From assembly GCA_013389115.1 (NCBI GenBank), contig JACADY010000008.1, positions 19,559 through 83,558 of the forward strand: a DNA stretch of 64,000 bases, written 5' to 3'. Shown in pieces: positions 16,096 through 24,727 of the stretch (positions are counted from its first letter, which is position 1; each line of letters starts with the position of its first letter). The notes under the pieces are model-generated. The model did not search any database. It was not told the origin of the DNA and saw nothing but the letters and a program-made list of their open reading frames with translations. The stretch is from Alphaproteobacteria bacterium. Lineage in GTDB: Bacteria; Pseudomonadota; Alphaproteobacteria; Micropepsales; Micropepsaceae. A program made the position numbers and the translations under genes.

Positions 16096-17502
16096 ATGAG
16101 CAAGGAAAGTGGCGCGAACGGGAAACACCCGGCGCGGACCTACGCGGCCTATGGTCAGCTCGCGCTGCCGCTGGCGATAGCGGATCTGCCGATCGACATC
16201 TATTTGACGACCTTTTACGGCACCGATATCGGCGTCTCGCTGGCGGCGATGGCCTGGGTGATCCTGATCGCGCGCCTGTCGGATGTCGTGACGGATCCCC
16301 TGATTGGCATTCTCTCCGACCGGTCCAGCCATTGGCGCTGGGGCCGCCGCAAGTCTTGGGTGCTCTTAGGGATTCCGGTGAAGATGCTCGGCATCTATTT
16401 CATCTTTTTTGCCGAGCCGGGACAGGCGGATGCAGGCTATCTGCTGCTTTGGCTGATGGTGCTCTATCTCGGCTGGACGATGGTGACCATTCCCTACGGC
16501 GCCTGGGGCGCGGAGCTCTCGGGCTACTATCATGAGCGCTCGCGCATTACCGGCTGGCGCACGGCTTTTGCCTTTATCGGCATCTTCATCGCCTCGATCG
16601 CGCCCCTGATCACTGGCGGTGGCGCGGGAACGAAGGAAGGGCTCGTGCCCGTGATGCAGGGCATTGGGCTTTGGGCGATGATCATCTTTCCTTTGAGCGC
16701 GATCGTTCTCATGCGCTTCGTGCCGGAGCCGCCCGTGCTCTCGATGACGGCGGGGCTCACCTGGGCCCAAGGCCTTCGCATTGCCTGGCACAACGGCCCC
16801 TTCATGCGGATCTGGACGGCATCGACCATCGGACGCATCGGCACGGCGATCAATCAGACCGTAGTGCTTTGGTTTTTCGGCCACGCAATGGCGTTGGGCG
16901 AGGCGGCGGGACTGCCGCTCTTGTCCTATCTGCTCGCAGCGATTCTGGGTGCGCCCATCTGGGTGATCCTCGGCGGAAGAATTTCGAAGCATCGCGCCCT
17001 CGTCGTCGCCGTGGTCATCAGCATCGTCATCTTCGCCAGTCTCTTGCTCGTGCCCAAGGGTGACCTTTTCCTTTCCTGCCTCGTGCTGTTTCTGGCGGGT
17101 CTTGGCGGCTCGGCATCCGCGACGCTCGGCCAGTCCATCGCGGCGGACGTCATTGACTTGGACGAGATGCGCGCCCGTACCTCGAGGGCCGGATTGCTGA
17201 TCGCGATCTGGGGTATGGGCCAGAAGGGCGGTGCGGCTTTTGGCTATTTCATCGCGCTGATGATCCTGGCCTATAGCGGCTTTGACGCGCATAGCACGGC
17301 GAACAGCGAGACAGCGCTTCAGGGCCTGACGATCACCTACATCATCGTGCCCTGGTTCTTCTATGCCGCCTCGATCGTGCTCTTCTGGAACTTCCCCCTG
17401 ACGGCCGAGCGTCAGGCCCGCATTCGCGCCATCGTCGAGCGCCGGGCCGCGAAGGCTCAGGCTGCCGCGGCAAGTCCGAACGCCGCCGCCATCAACTCAT
17501 AG
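16096..17502 (+). CDS. GPH-family (MFS_2) sugar-cation symporter
   Basis: This 468-residue, 12-helix carrier belongs to the glycoside-pentoside-hexuronide family: PLAIADLPIDIYLTTFYG in helix 1, LSDVVTDPLIGILSDRS and HWRWGRRKSWVLLG around the first cytoplasmic loop, and DLDEMRARTSRAG in the second half. Members take up sugars or their conjugates with Na+ or H+; MelB, XynB and LacS are known examples. The C-terminus (AKAQAAAASPNAAAINS) is low in complexity and overlaps the convergent monooxygenase gene by 46 bp. Substrate unknown. Confidence 0.88.
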   Translation: MSKESGANGKHPARTYAAYGQLALPLAIADLPIDIYLTTFYGTDIGVSLAAMAWVILIARLSDVVTDPLIGILSDRSSHWRWGRRKSWVLLGIPVKMLGIYFIFFAEPGQADAGYLLLWLMVLYLGWTMVTIPYGAWGAELSGYYHERSRITGWRTAFAFIGIFIASIAPLITGGGAGTKEGLVPVMQGIGLWAMIIFPLSAIVLMRFVPEPPVLSMTAGLTWAQGLRIAWHNGPFMRIWTASTIGRIGTAINQTVVLWFFGHAMALGEAAGLPLLSYLLAAILGAPIWVILGGRISKHRALVVAVVISIVIFASLLLVPKGDLFLSCLVLFLAGLGGSASATLGQSIAADVIDLDEMRARTSRAGLLIAIWGMGQKGGAAFGYFIALMILAYSGFDAHSTANSETALQGLTITYIIVPWFFYAASIVLFWNFPLTAERQARIRAIVERRAAKAQAAAASPNAAAINS

Positions 17503-18491
17503 GAGCGCATCCTTGCCTGGAAATCATGGGTGATGGTGAGGATGATGGCTTCCTGCGCGCCATAACGCGCCGCCATCTCCATTATTCGTGCATGGACATG
17601 ATCGGGCGTGCCCACGATTCCACGGCCTTCGACGGCGCGCAGGATCGCGCGCTCCTCCTCGCTGAAGTTGTGCGCGGCCGCCTCCTCAGGCGAAGGGAAG
17701 GGCGTATGCTGTCCCTTGAGCAGCCGCACGACCCAAAGATTGCGTGAGAGGGCAAGCCGCGCCGCCTCTTGCGCCGTTTCCGCGCAAAGCGCAAAGACCC
17801 CAAAGGACGCGCGCGGGATGGCAAAGGCTGCGCTCGGCTTGAAACGTTGGCGATAGGCCTCGAGTATCGGTTCACCCTCTTCCTGTGCGATGAAATGGGC
17901 AAAGGAAAAGCCAAGCCCCAGTTCAGCCGCATAGACGGCGCTGTGAATGCCGGAGCCCAAGAGCCAAATCTCCGGCATGCCGGGTCCGCGAGGGCTGGCA
18001 TGGATGCGGGCAAGCGGATGTTCCGGTCCGAACGGCGCCTCTCCGCAAGCATCGGCGAGATAGGCCTGCAGCATCTGCACCTGCTGGGGATAGGCCTCGA
18101 TGCCGAACCCTTGCGGCCCCGCCTGCAGCGCGGTTGTCGTGCGCGGATCGGCGCCGGGCGCCCGCCCGAGGCCGAGGTCGATGCGCCCGGGATAGAGCGT
18201 CTCAAGAACCCGGAACTGCTCGGCCACCTTGAGCGGGGAATAGTGGGTGAGCATCACGCCGCCCGAACCGACGCGCAGGCGCTGCGTCTCCTGTGCGACG
18301 CGGGCGATGAGAATTTCGGGCGCCGAACCCGCGAAGGAATTGGTGTTGTGGTGCTCGGCCAGCCAATAGCGCCGATAGCCGAGCCGGTCGCAAAGCCGCG
18401 CAAGTGCGAGCGTTTCATCAATGGCCTGGCGCGCCGTGCCGCCGCTGCGGATCGGCGATTGGTCAAGAACGCTGAGCGCGATGGAGGGCAT
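17457..18491 (-). CDS. LLM-class (luciferase-like) flavin-dependent monooxygenase
   Basis: The 344-residue protein starts MPSIALSVLDQSPIRSGG and shows the family blocks YWLAEHHN, VGSGGVMLTHYSPLKVAEQF, and IDLGLGRAPGADP. These enzymes use reduced FMN and oxygen to oxidise organic substrates. The start at 18491 is the family start; an upstream extension in the same frame is not conserved. The C-terminal tail (GLAAAA) overlaps the 3' end of the GPH transporter gene by 46 bp on the opposite strand. The divergent GNAT gene begins about 50 bp away. Confidence 0.88.
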   Translation of the reverse strand: MPSIALSVLDQSPIRSGGTARQAIDETLALARLCDRLGYRRYWLAEHHNTNSFAGSAPEILIARVAQETQRLRVGSGGVMLTHYSPLKVAEQFRVLETLYPGRIDLGLGRAPGADPRTTTALQAGPQGFGIEAYPQQVQMLQAYLADACGEAPFGPEHPLARIHASPRGPGMPEIWLLGSGIHSAVYAAELGLGFSFAHFIAQEEGEPILEAYRQRFKPSAAFAIPRASFGVFALCAETAQEAARLALSRNLWVVRLLKGQHTPFPSPEEAAAHNFSEEERAILRAVEGRGIVGTPDHVHARIMEMAARYGAQEAIILTITHDFQARMRSYELMAAAFGLAAAA

Positions 18492-18544
18492 GAATGGGTA
18501 AGGGAGAGTTGAGTTGCGGTTGCACCCACTGTATCGATCCCGCG

Positions 18545-19075
18545 ATGACAGACAATCATGAAGCCGCGCTCTTCCGCTGGGCAAGCCGTAAGGATGTCTC
18601 CGCCATCCACGCATTGCTGGAGGCAGCCTATCGCGGCGAGGAAAGTCTGCGCGGCTGGACGAGCGAAGCGCATCTCTTGCAGGGTCCGCGCACCTCGCGC
18701 GAGGAAGTGATGGAGCGCGCGACGGGGCCGCGCTCCGGATTCCTGTTGGCGGAGCGTGTGGGCGAACTCATTGGCTGCGTGTACCTGAAGGACGAAGGCG
18801 GCACGGCCTATCTCGGCATGTTTGCGGTAAGGCCCGCCTGCCAGGGCGCCGGCATTGGCCGCGCGCTCCTCGCGGAAAGCGATCGCAAGGCGAAGGCGGC
18901 CTGGGGTGTGATCGCGATGCGCATGACCGTCATCAGCCTGCGCGAGGATCTGATCGCCTATTATGAGCGGCGGGGATATCGCCGCACGGGCGAGACGGAA
19001 CCATTCCCCTTCGATGACGCGGCCGGCGCTCTCACGCGCGACTTCCATCTCACCGTGCTTGTAAAGCCAGTCTAG
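18545..19075 (+). CDS. GNAT family N-acetyltransferase
   Basis: About 176 residues with the acetyl-CoA loop of GNAT enzymes in VRPACQGAGIGRALL (Q-x-x-G-x-G/A) and the following ISLREDLIAYYERRGYRRTGE. It transfers an acetyl group to an unknown amine. ATG at 18545 (MTDNHEAALFRW) is preferred over an in-frame ATG at 18494, which would overlap the promoter side of the divergent monooxygenase gene. Confidence 0.85.
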   Translation: MTDNHEAALFRWASRKDVSAIHALLEAAYRGEESLRGWTSEAHLLQGPRTSREEVMERATGPRSGFLLAERVGELIGCVYLKDEGGTAYLGMFAVRPACQGAGIGRALLAESDRKAKAAWGVIAMRMTVISLREDLIAYYERRGYRRTGETEPFPFDDAAGALTRDFHLTVLVKPV

Positions 19076-19147
19076 GACCAATCGGTGAGAATAACGGGGG
19101 CTGCCCTGTCATTCTCCTCGCCCTGAGGTGCGAGCCTTCGCGAGCCT

Positions 19148-19175
19148 CGAACGGCGAAGCCCGAACGGCGAAGCC
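19148..19175. repeat. Perfect 14-bp tandem duplication
   Basis: CGAACGGCGAAGCC occurs twice in direct tandem (19148-19161 and 19162-19175) and ends one base before the CoA-transferase stop codon. Immediately upstream (about 19121-19148) is an imperfect palindrome, GAGGTGCGAG...GCGAGCCTC, of the kind common in alphaproteobacterial intergenic repeats. Confidence 0.7.
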
Positions 19176-20396
19176 CTAACGTTTCTCCCGCACATAGGCG
19201 CCGCTTCCCGCCAATTGCTCGATCTCGTCAGCGCTGAACCCTGCCTCGCTGAGAATGGCATCGCCATGCTCGTTGAACCGTGGCGGCACCTGCCGGACGG
19301 AGGTCTGCGAACGCGAGAGCTTGATGGGAGCGCCAATGCCCTTATAGCCGTCCTTTTCAACGACCATCCCGCGCGCCGTCGTCTGCGCGTCATGAAGCGC
19401 CTCCGCGACATTGTTGAGCGTGCCCGCCGGAACGCCCGCGTCCAGCATCGCCTTCGCCAGCGCCACCCCGTCCTTGTCCGCCAACAGCTCCGTGAGCAGC
19501 GCCGTCAACGCCACCCGGTTCGCATTGCGCTTCGCCACCGTGTCGAAGCGCGGATCCGACGGCAGCGCCGCCGCGTTCAGCACCGCCATCGCCTTGCGGA
19601 ACTGGCCCTCATTGCCGATACCAAGAAAGATGGGCCGGGTGCGTGTCGGGAAGAGGTCGTAAGGGGCAAGATTGGGATGGGCATTGCCCATGAGCTGCGG
19701 CAGCGTTCCGCCCATCAGATAATTGCCAGAGTGGGGATGCAGGATCGAAAGCCCCGCATCATAGAGCGCGGCCTCGACGAATTGTCCGCGCCCGGATTTC
19801 TCCCGCTCCCGCAAGGCAAGAAGAATGCCGATCACGAGATTGAGCCCCGTCGCCATGTCGACGATGGGAACGCCCAGTTTGACGGGACCCGAGGCAGGAG
19901 AGCCGTTCGCGCTCGATAGTCCGCTCATTGTCTGGATGACGGCATCATAGCCTGGATAGCCACCGAAAGGTCCCTCCGCGCCAAAGCCCGTGACGCGGGC
20001 ATGGATGAGGCGGGGGAACTGCTTTGCAAGCACGGCCTCATATCCAAGTCCCCATTTCTCCAGCGTCCCGATCTTGAAATTCTCGACAAGCACATCGGCC
20101 CGGCCGAGCAGCCGCAGCAGAACTGCGCGCGCCGCCGGCAGGCTGAGGTCGAGCGCAAGGCCGCGCTTGTTCCGGTTGATGTTGACATAATAGGCCGAGG
20201 CGCCGCGCAAGGCGTCCTCCTCCTCCTGAAATGGCGGCCCCCATTCGCGCGTTTCATCGCCCTGCGGCGGCTCGATCTTGATCACCTCGGCACCGTGGTC
20301 GCCCAGGATTTGCGTTGCGTAAGGCCCGCCCAGCACGCGCGAGAGGTCGATGACGGTGACGCCCGAAAGGGCGCCCAAGGATGGGGATTGGGTCAT
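19176..20396 (-). CDS. CaiB/BaiF family CoA transferase
   Basis: The 406-residue protein is a family III CoA transferase: LSGVTVIDLSRVLGGPYATQILGDHGAEVIKIE at the N-terminus (broken here into recognised pieces LSRVLGGPYA and GAEVIKIE), RNKRGLALDLS, and the catalytic aspartate region GYDAVIQTMSGL. It moves CoA between acids, often activating a substrate for degradation. It is divergent from an acyl-CoA dehydrogenase-AtuA operon across a 100-bp promoter region with a perfect palindrome, which suggests joint control of one catabolic route. Substrate unknown. Confidence 0.92.
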   Translation of the reverse strand: MTQSPSLGALSGVTVIDLSRVLGGPYATQILGDHGAEVIKIEPPQGDETREWGPPFQEEEDALRGASAYYVNINRNKRGLALDLSLPAARAVLLRLLGRADVLVENFKIGTLEKWGLGYEAVLAKQFPRLIHARVTGFGAEGPFGGYPGYDAVIQTMSGLSSANGSPASGPVKLGVPIVDMATGLNLVIGILLALREREKSGRGQFVEAALYDAGLSILHPHSGNYLMGGTLPQLMGNAHPNLAPYDLFPTRTRPIFLGIGNEGQFRKAMAVLNAAALPSDPRFDTVAKRNANRVALTALLTELLADKDGVALAKAMLDAGVPAGTLNNVAEALHDAQTTARGMVVEKDGYKGIGAPIKLSRSQTSVRQVPPRFNEHGDAILSEAGFSADEIEQLAGSGAYVREKR

Positions 20397-20465
20397 GCCG
20401 ATTCTCTAGCAAGCGCGCCACGCCTTGCGCCAGGGGTCGTTTTGACGGCGCCCTTCCCGCTTCAT

Positions 20466-20481
20466 AGATTGGCGCCAATCT
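20466..20481. promoter_or_regulatory. Perfect 16-bp palindrome (probable operator)
   Basis: AGATTGGCGCCAATCT is a perfect inverted repeat in the divergent promoter region between the CoA transferase and acyl-CoA dehydrogenase genes, ending about 3 bp before the GGGAGG ribosome site of the latter. This placement suits a repressor of TetR, GntR or MarR type. No regulator gene adjoins it. Confidence 0.55.
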
Positions 20482-20497
20482 GTGGGAGGTAATGACA

Positions 20498-21646
20498 ATG
20501 GCACTCGATCCTGAAACCAGGGACCAACTTATCGGCTCCGTTGCGCGTTTTGTACGAGAGGAACTGGTCCCGATCGAGGACGAGGTGGCCCGCAACGACC
20601 GCGTGCCCGATGCCGTCATCGCCCAGATGCGGGAGCTGGGGCTGTTCGGCCTCTCGATCCCGGTCGAGTATGGCGGCCTTGGCCTCACCATGGAGGAAGA
20701 GGTGCTGGTCTGCTTCGAGCTTGGCAAGACCTCGCCCGCATTCCGCTCCGTCATCGGCACCAATGTCGGCATCGGCAGCCAGGGCATCGTCATGTTCGGC
20801 AACGCGCAGCAAAAGGATGAGTGGCTGCCCAGGATCGCGAGCGGCGAGGTGGTGGCGAGCTTCTGCCTGACCGAACCCGGCGCCGGCAGCGACGCGGCAA
20901 GCCTCAAGACGCTCGCCATCCGCGACGGTGGCCACTATGTCGTCAACGGCACCAAGCGCTATATCACCAACGCCGCGCGCGCAGGGATGTTCACGCTGAT
21001 GGCGCGCACCAACCCCGGCAACAAGGGCGCGGGCGGCATCTCCGCCTTCATCGTGCCCTCGAACCTGCCAGGCATCACCGTGGGCAGGCCCGAGCGCAAG
21101 ATGGGTCAGCAGGGCGCCCATATTCACGACGTGATCTTCGAGGATTGCTGCGTGCCGGCCGATCTGATGCTCGGCCGCGAGGGCGAGGGCTTCAAGGTGG
21201 CGATGCAGGTGCTGGATCGCGGCCGCATCCACATCGCCGCCGTCTGTGTCGGTGTCGCCGAGCGCCTCATCGCCGACAGCGTGCGCTATGCGCTGGAGCG
21301 CGAGCAATTTGGCCAGAAGATCGCGGAGTTCCAGCTCATCCAGGCGATGCTGGCGGATTCGAAGACCGAGGCCTATGCCGCCCGCTGCATGGTGCTCGAC
21401 GCGGCGAGAAAGCGCGACGCGGGCGAGCCTGTGGCGATGGAGGCAAGCTGCGCCAAGCTCTATGCCTCCGAAATGGTCGGCCGCGTCGCCGACCGCGCGG
21501 TGCAGATCTATGGCGGCTCGGGCTATGTCACCGATTATGGCGTTGAGCGCTTCTACCGCGATGTGCGCATCTTCCGCCTCTATGAGGGCACGAGCGAGGT
21601 GCAAAAGCTCGTCATCGCGAAGAACATGCTGCGGAGCGCGCAATGA
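20498..21646 (+). CDS. Acyl-CoA dehydrogenase
   Basis: A 382-residue flavoenzyme with standard family blocks: IPVEYGGLGLTMEEE, FCLTEPGAGSDAASLKT, the YVVNGTKRYITNA segment, and the C-terminal YGGSGYVTDYGVERFYRDV and LYEGTSEVQKLVIAKNML. It introduces the alpha-beta double bond in an acyl-CoA and passes electrons to ETF. Of two in-frame ATGs, 20498 is chosen because it stands 9 nt after GGAGG, while ATG 20492 is only 2-3 nt from it. Its stop overlaps the AtuA start (ATGA), so the two proteins are coupled. Confidence 0.93.
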   Translation: MALDPETRDQLIGSVARFVREELVPIEDEVARNDRVPDAVIAQMRELGLFGLSIPVEYGGLGLTMEEEVLVCFELGKTSPAFRSVIGTNVGIGSQGIVMFGNAQQKDEWLPRIASGEVVASFCLTEPGAGSDAASLKTLAIRDGGHYVVNGTKRYITNAARAGMFTLMARTNPGNKGAGGISAFIVPSNLPGITVGRPERKMGQQGAHIHDVIFEDCCVPADLMLGREGEGFKVAMQVLDRGRIHIAAVCVGVAERLIADSVRYALEREQFGQKIAEFQLIQAMLADSKTEAYAARCMVLDAARKRDAGEPVAMEASCAKLYASEMVGRVADRAVQIYGGSGYVTDYGVERFYRDVRIFRLYEGTSEVQKLVIAKNMLRSAQ

Positions 21647-23436
21647 GCAAGACCATCCGCATCGGTTGCGCCAGCGGCTTTTGGGGCGACAGCTTCCTCG
21701 CCGCGACCCAACTCGTCACCAAGGGCGGCATCGACTATCTCGTCTTCGACTATTTGGCCGAGATCACGATGTCGATCCTTGCCCGCGCGCGGGAGAAGGA
21801 CCCGAACGCGGGCTTCGCGCATGACTTCGTGACCGTGACGCTGCCCCAGGTGGCGCGCGAGGTGGCCGCGCGCGGAATCAAGATCATCGCCAATGCGGGC
21901 GGCGTGAACCCGAAGGGTTGCGCGGCCGCGGTCGAGGCGATGCTGAAAAAGCTCGGCGTCGATCTGAAGGTCGCCTATGTCGAGGGCGATGACATTCTCC
22001 CCCGCCTCGATCATTGGCGCGCGCAGCGCCTGAAAGAAATGTTCGACGGTACGGGACTGCCGGAAAAGCCCGTCAGCATGAACGCCTATCTGGGGGCTTT
22101 CCCCATCGCGATGGCGCTGGAAAAGGGCGCGGACATCGTCATCACCGGCCGCTGCGTCGACAGCGCGGTGACGCTGGGCGCCTGCATCCACAAATTCGGC
22201 TGGACGCCTAAGGACTATGACCGGCTCGCGGGCGGCAGCCTTGCGGGCCACATCGTCGAATGCGGGGCGCAGGCCTGCGGCGGCGTCTTCACCGATTGGG
22301 ACGAGGTCCCCGGCTGGGAGAACATCGGCTATGCCATCGCCGAGGTCTCGCCCGACGGCACCTTCGTCGCGACGAAACCCGACGACACCGGCGGCCTTGT
22401 GTCGGTGGGCACGGTTGGCGAGCAGATGCTCTATGAGATCGGCGATCCCCAGGCCTACATGTTGCCCGATGTCGTCGCTGACTTCTCGGGTGTCACGCTT
22501 GAGCAGGTGGGAGCGAACCGCGTGCGCGTCTCTGGCGCGAAGGGCTATCCCCCGACCGCGACCTACAAGGTCTCGCTGACCTATGAAGACGGCTTCCGTC
22601 TCACCCAGATGCTGACGCTGGCCGGGATCGACGCGGCGCTGAAGGCTCGGCGCGTGGGCGAGGCCGTTCTCGCGCGGATGGACGAGGTCTGCCGCCAGCG
22701 CAATTGGGGCCCTTTCACCGAAACGAGTATCGAGGTGATTGGCGATGAGGATTCCTATGGCCCCCATCGCGTCGAGCGCCACATTCGCGAAGCCGTGTTG
22801 AAATTGGCCGCCAAGCACGCACGCAAGGAGCCGCTGGAACTGATGATCCGTGAGCTGACGAGCGCGGGAACCTCCTTCGCGCCGGGCGTCGCGGGGTATG
22901 GCGGGGCAAGGCCCAAGGCCTCGCCCGTTATCCGCCACTTTGCAACGCTGGTGCCAAAGGCCGATGTACCCGTCACGGTGCATGTCGCGGGCGAGGCCTA
23001 TGCGTGCCCCATCGATACGGGCGGCGGCTTTGCGCAAGACCTGATCATCCGCCCCCGGATGGATGAGGCGGTGCCGGCCAACCTCTCCGCCACCGTCCCG
23101 CTGATCCGCCTCGCTTTTGCCCGTTCGGGGGATAAGGGCGACAACTCCAATATCGGTGTCATGGCAAGGAAGCGCGAATATCTGCCCTTCATCCGCGCGG
23201 CGCTGACGCCCGAAACGGTGGCGGCGTGGTTCGCGCATAAGTTCAAGGACGGGAAGGGCCGCGTCGATCGCTATGACCTCCCCGGACCCTCCGCGCTGAA
23301 CTTCGTGCTGTGGAACGCGCTGGGCGGTGGCGGTGTTGCCAGCCTCTCCTTCGACCCGCAAGGCAAGGCCTTTGCGCAAATGTTACTTGAGTTCAAGGTG
23401 CCGGTGACCGCCGAGATCGCGTCGTCAGTCGCGTAG
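21643..23436 (+). CDS. AtuA-like protein (acyclic terpene utilisation family, DUF1446)
   Basis: The 597-residue protein starts MSKTIRIGCASGFWGDS and carries the DUF1446 core (about residues 1-450: LPQVAREVAARGIKIIANAGG, ITGRCVDSAVTLG, GHIVECGAQACGG) and the C-terminal AtuA-associated domain (about 490-590: FARSGDKGDNSNIGVMARK). AtuA of Pseudomonas is needed for citronellol/geraniol catabolism, but its reaction is not established, and homologues occur with acyl-CoA dehydrogenases and carboxylases in many catabolic clusters. Here it overlaps the acyl-CoA dehydrogenase by 4 bp. No AtuC/AtuF carboxylase is present, so terpene use specifically is unproven. Confidence 0.9.
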   Translation: MSKTIRIGCASGFWGDSFLAATQLVTKGGIDYLVFDYLAEITMSILARAREKDPNAGFAHDFVTVTLPQVAREVAARGIKIIANAGGVNPKGCAAAVEAMLKKLGVDLKVAYVEGDDILPRLDHWRAQRLKEMFDGTGLPEKPVSMNAYLGAFPIAMALEKGADIVITGRCVDSAVTLGACIHKFGWTPKDYDRLAGGSLAGHIVECGAQACGGVFTDWDEVPGWENIGYAIAEVSPDGTFVATKPDDTGGLVSVGTVGEQMLYEIGDPQAYMLPDVVADFSGVTLEQVGANRVRVSGAKGYPPTATYKVSLTYEDGFRLTQMLTLAGIDAALKARRVGEAVLARMDEVCRQRNWGPFTETSIEVIGDEDSYGPHRVERHIREAVLKLAAKHARKEPLELMIRELTSAGTSFAPGVAGYGGARPKASPVIRHFATLVPKADVPVTVHVAGEAYACPIDTGGGFAQDLIIRPRMDEAVPANLSATVPLIRLAFARSGDKGDNSNIGVMARKREYLPFIRAALTPETVAAWFAHKFKDGKGRVDRYDLPGPSALNFVLWNALGGGGVASLSFDPQGKAFAQMLLEFKVPVTAEIASSVA

Positions 23437-23460
23437 CGGCGAACGCCTAAGGAGGTCTGG

Positions 23461-24081
23461 CTAGCGGGCAGCCGCGCGCTGAAACGCCGGCCGTGCCTTG
23501 AGGCGGTCGAGATAGGCGCGCAAGGAAGGCGAGAAGTCCTGGTCGATCTGGATTTGCTCTGCCAGCAGCAACCCATAGCCGACCGCGATATCCGCGGCGG
23601 TGAAACGCCCGGCGCAGAGATAGGGCGCCTTCGCCACAGCCGCGTCGACCGCGCGCAGCCGGCCATAGAACCAGCGGCGATAGTCTTCTGCTGCCTGGGG
23701 CAGCCGCCGATCTGGCGGCTCAAGCTGCGTATAGCGCAGCACGATCGTTTGCGGAAAGGTCAGCGTCGCGTCACTGAAATAGAGCCAATTGAGATAGGGG
23801 CCGTACTCCGGGTCGGAAACCGCGACGCCCAGTTCCGCCTTGCCCTTTTGGGCGCCATAGCGATCGACGAGATACTGGCAGATGGCGGAGGACTCTGTCA
23901 TGCGCATCGCGCCGTCGAAGAACGCAGGAACGGTGCCCAGCGGATTGATGTCGAGATAGGATTTCTCAAACACCCGCGGCGGAAAGGGGAGGGTGTAAAG
24001 CTCATAGTCGAGCCCCAATTCCTCCAGCATCCACAGCGGACGCAATGACCGCGCGCCCTTGCAGTGATAAAGCTTCAGCAT
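23461..24081 (-). CDS. Glutathione S-transferase family protein
   Basis: The 206-residue protein opens MLKLYHCKGARSLRPLWMLEELG and continues with the thioredoxin-fold NPLGTVPAFFDG and MTESSAICQYLVDRYG, which binds glutathione, followed by an all-helical domain with TAADIAVGYGLLLAEQ. It conjugates or reduces with glutathione in the cytoplasm. It converges with the AtuA gene (24-bp gap) and its start lies by the uracil-DNA glycosylase gene. Confidence 0.9.
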   Translation of the reverse strand: MLKLYHCKGARSLRPLWMLEELGLDYELYTLPFPPRVFEKSYLDINPLGTVPAFFDGAMRMTESSAICQYLVDRYGAQKGKAELGVAVSDPEYGPYLNWLYFSDATLTFPQTIVLRYTQLEPPDRRLPQAAEDYRRWFYGRLRAVDAAVAKAPYLCAGRFTAADIAVGYGLLLAEQIQIDQDFSPSLRAYLDRLKARPAFQRAAAR

Positions 24082-24133
24082 GGTTCCTCCACGATCCGAT
24101 TGTCATGTTTCCAGCAAGGCTAGCGAAGCGGCG

Positions 24134-24727
24134 ATGGGAAGGCCAGCCTCGGCGCTTGAGGATCTGCGCGCGCGCATCCTCGCCTGCCGCCTGTGCGAAG
24201 GAAAACTGCCTGAGCCGCGCCCCGTCCTGCGCGTCAGCAAGACGGCGCGGCTTTGCATCGCCGGTCAGGCGCCCGGAACGCGCGTGCATGCCACGGGCAT
24301 TCCCTTCAACGACCCGAGCGGCGATCGATTGCGCGCCTGGATGGGCATTGACCGCGACACGTTCTATGACGAGACGCGCATTGCCATCGTGCCGATGGGG
24401 TTCTGCTTTCCGGGCCTTGATCAGCATGGCGGCGACCGGCCGCCGCGCCCCGAATGCGCCCGCACCTGGCGTGCCGATCTCTTCGGCCATCTCCCGCAGA
24501 TCGAAACGACCCTGCTCGTTGGAGCCTATGCACAGGCTTGGCACCTGGGAAAGGCCAAGGAACGGCGCCTTTCGGAAACAGTTCGCGCTTGGCCACGCCA
24601 TTGGCCGCGCTATGTTCCGCTGCCTCACCCCTCCTGGCGGAACAATGCATGGCTGAAGCGCAATCCCTGGTTCGAAGCCGAGATCCTTCCGGCCTTGCAG
24701 GAGCGCGTGCGCGCTTTGCTGGTCTGA
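24134..24727 (+). CDS. Uracil-DNA glycosylase family protein
   Basis: About 197 residues with CRLCEGKLPEPRPVL near the N-terminus, the motif A loop IAGQAPGTRVHATGIPFNDPSG, and motif B PLPHPSWRNN, as in COG1573 (family 4/5-like) glycosylases. It should remove uracil or a related base from DNA. Only one clear Cys pair is visible, so a 4Fe-4S cluster as in family 4 is doubtful. The start at 24134 fits the family; an earlier ATG at 24080 would overlap the GST gene. The downstream lipase gene may begin inside its 3' end. Confidence 0.82.
   Translation: MGRPASALEDLRARILACRLCEGKLPEPRPVLRVSKTARLCIAGQAPGTRVHATGIPFNDPSGDRLRAWMGIDRDTFYDETRIAIVPMGFCFPGLDQHGGDRPPRPECARTWRADLFGHLPQIETTLLVGAYAQAWHLGKAKERRLSETVRAWPRHWPRYVPLPHPSWRNNAWLKRNPWFEAEILPALQERVRALLV

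Noticed and set aside
21580..23379. 599-codon minus-strand open frame opposite the AtuA gene
   Set aside because: AtuA motifs on the plus strand are clear; the antisense frame has no recognisable domain.
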